This document shows positions 5,157-5,243 of a stretch of DNA of 5,243 nucleotides, one piece after another; within the stretch, counting starts at the first letter, position 1, and every line of letters begins with the position of its first letter. Origin of the DNA: Eggerthella sp. CAG:209 (GTDB lineage: Bacteria; Actinomycetota; Coriobacteriia; Coriobacteriales; Eggerthellaceae); contig FR884645.1 in the NCBI GenBank assembly GCA_000436075.1, positions 21,608 to 26,850 on the forward strand, given 5' to 3'. Under the pieces are notes generated by a model that made no database searches, was not told the origin of the DNA, and was given only the letters and a program-made list of their open reading frames with translations. The position numbers were made by a program, and so were the translations under genes.

Positions 5157-5243
5157 TGAGCACTCAGCAGAGGCACATCCTTTCGGTATTGGTTGAAAAC
5201 AAGCCAGGCGTGCTTTCTCGCGTTACCGGCTTGGTTTCTCGCC
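5156..5243 (+). CDS. ilvN: Acetohydroxyacid synthase small, regulatory subunit, 3'-truncated by window end
   Basis: The small subunit activates IlvB and gives valine feedback inhibition through its ACT domain. Only the first 29 codons are visible. They contain the start of the ACT domain: HILSVLVENKPGVLSRVTGL, the typical beta-strand followed by the N-K-P-G-V-L turn and helix. The ATG at 5156 shares its A with the ilvB stop TAA (TAATG), and a perfect AAGGAGG (5143-5149) sits 6 nt upstream inside the end of ilvB, so the start is clear and coupled translation likely. The usual protein is about 160-180 aa; the rest, and probably ilvC after it, lies beyond the window. Confidence 0.93.
   Translation, partial: MSTQQRHILSVLVENKPGVLSRVTGLVSR

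Overview
The window reads as a chromosomal biosynthetic locus from a Gram-positive bacterium. Supporting signs are strong AAGGAGG-type ribosome binding sites, intrinsic terminators with T-runs and a T-box leader ahead of amino-acid genes. The moderately GC-rich coding sequence and the protein style would fit an actinobacterial lineage such as Coriobacteriia, but that placement is a guess. All recognised genes are on the + strand.

Layout: (1) Positions 1-736 hold the 3' part of prmC (release-factor glutamine methyltransferase), closed by a terminator at 757-791. (2) An 871-bp gap to ilvD holds two units. The first (about 942-1176) has a plausible promoter, a foldable transcript of about 200 nt, an optional 20-codon ORF with a Shine-Dalgarno, and a very strong terminator. 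I cannot assign it to a known family. The second (about 1248-1541) is the ilv leader: an extended -10 promoter, a T-box with a probable AUC (Ile) specifier, and a leader terminator. (3) ilvD follows at 1608-3288, then ilvB at 3285-5156 (ATGA overlap) and the first 29 codons of ilvN at 5156 (TAATG overlap). These form a translationally coupled branched-chain amino acid operon.

How the genes work together: IlvB (catalytic) and IlvN (regulatory) form acetohydroxyacid synthase, the first common step of Val/Leu/Ile synthesis. IlvD (dihydroxyacid dehydratase) acts two steps later; the intervening reductoisomerase IlvC is not in view. The T-box would sense uncharged tRNA-Ile and let transcription into the operon.

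The most striking observation is that ilvD is not one open frame. A 22-bp tandem duplication (2608-2651, one mismatch between copies) shifts the frame and stops translation at 2669. Removing one copy restores a 552-aa protein of normal length. The cause could be a recent inactivation, a reversible slipped-strand switch, a split gene, or an assembly error; the sequence alone does not decide between them. No CRISPR array, insertion sequence, tRNA or rRNA gene was seen.
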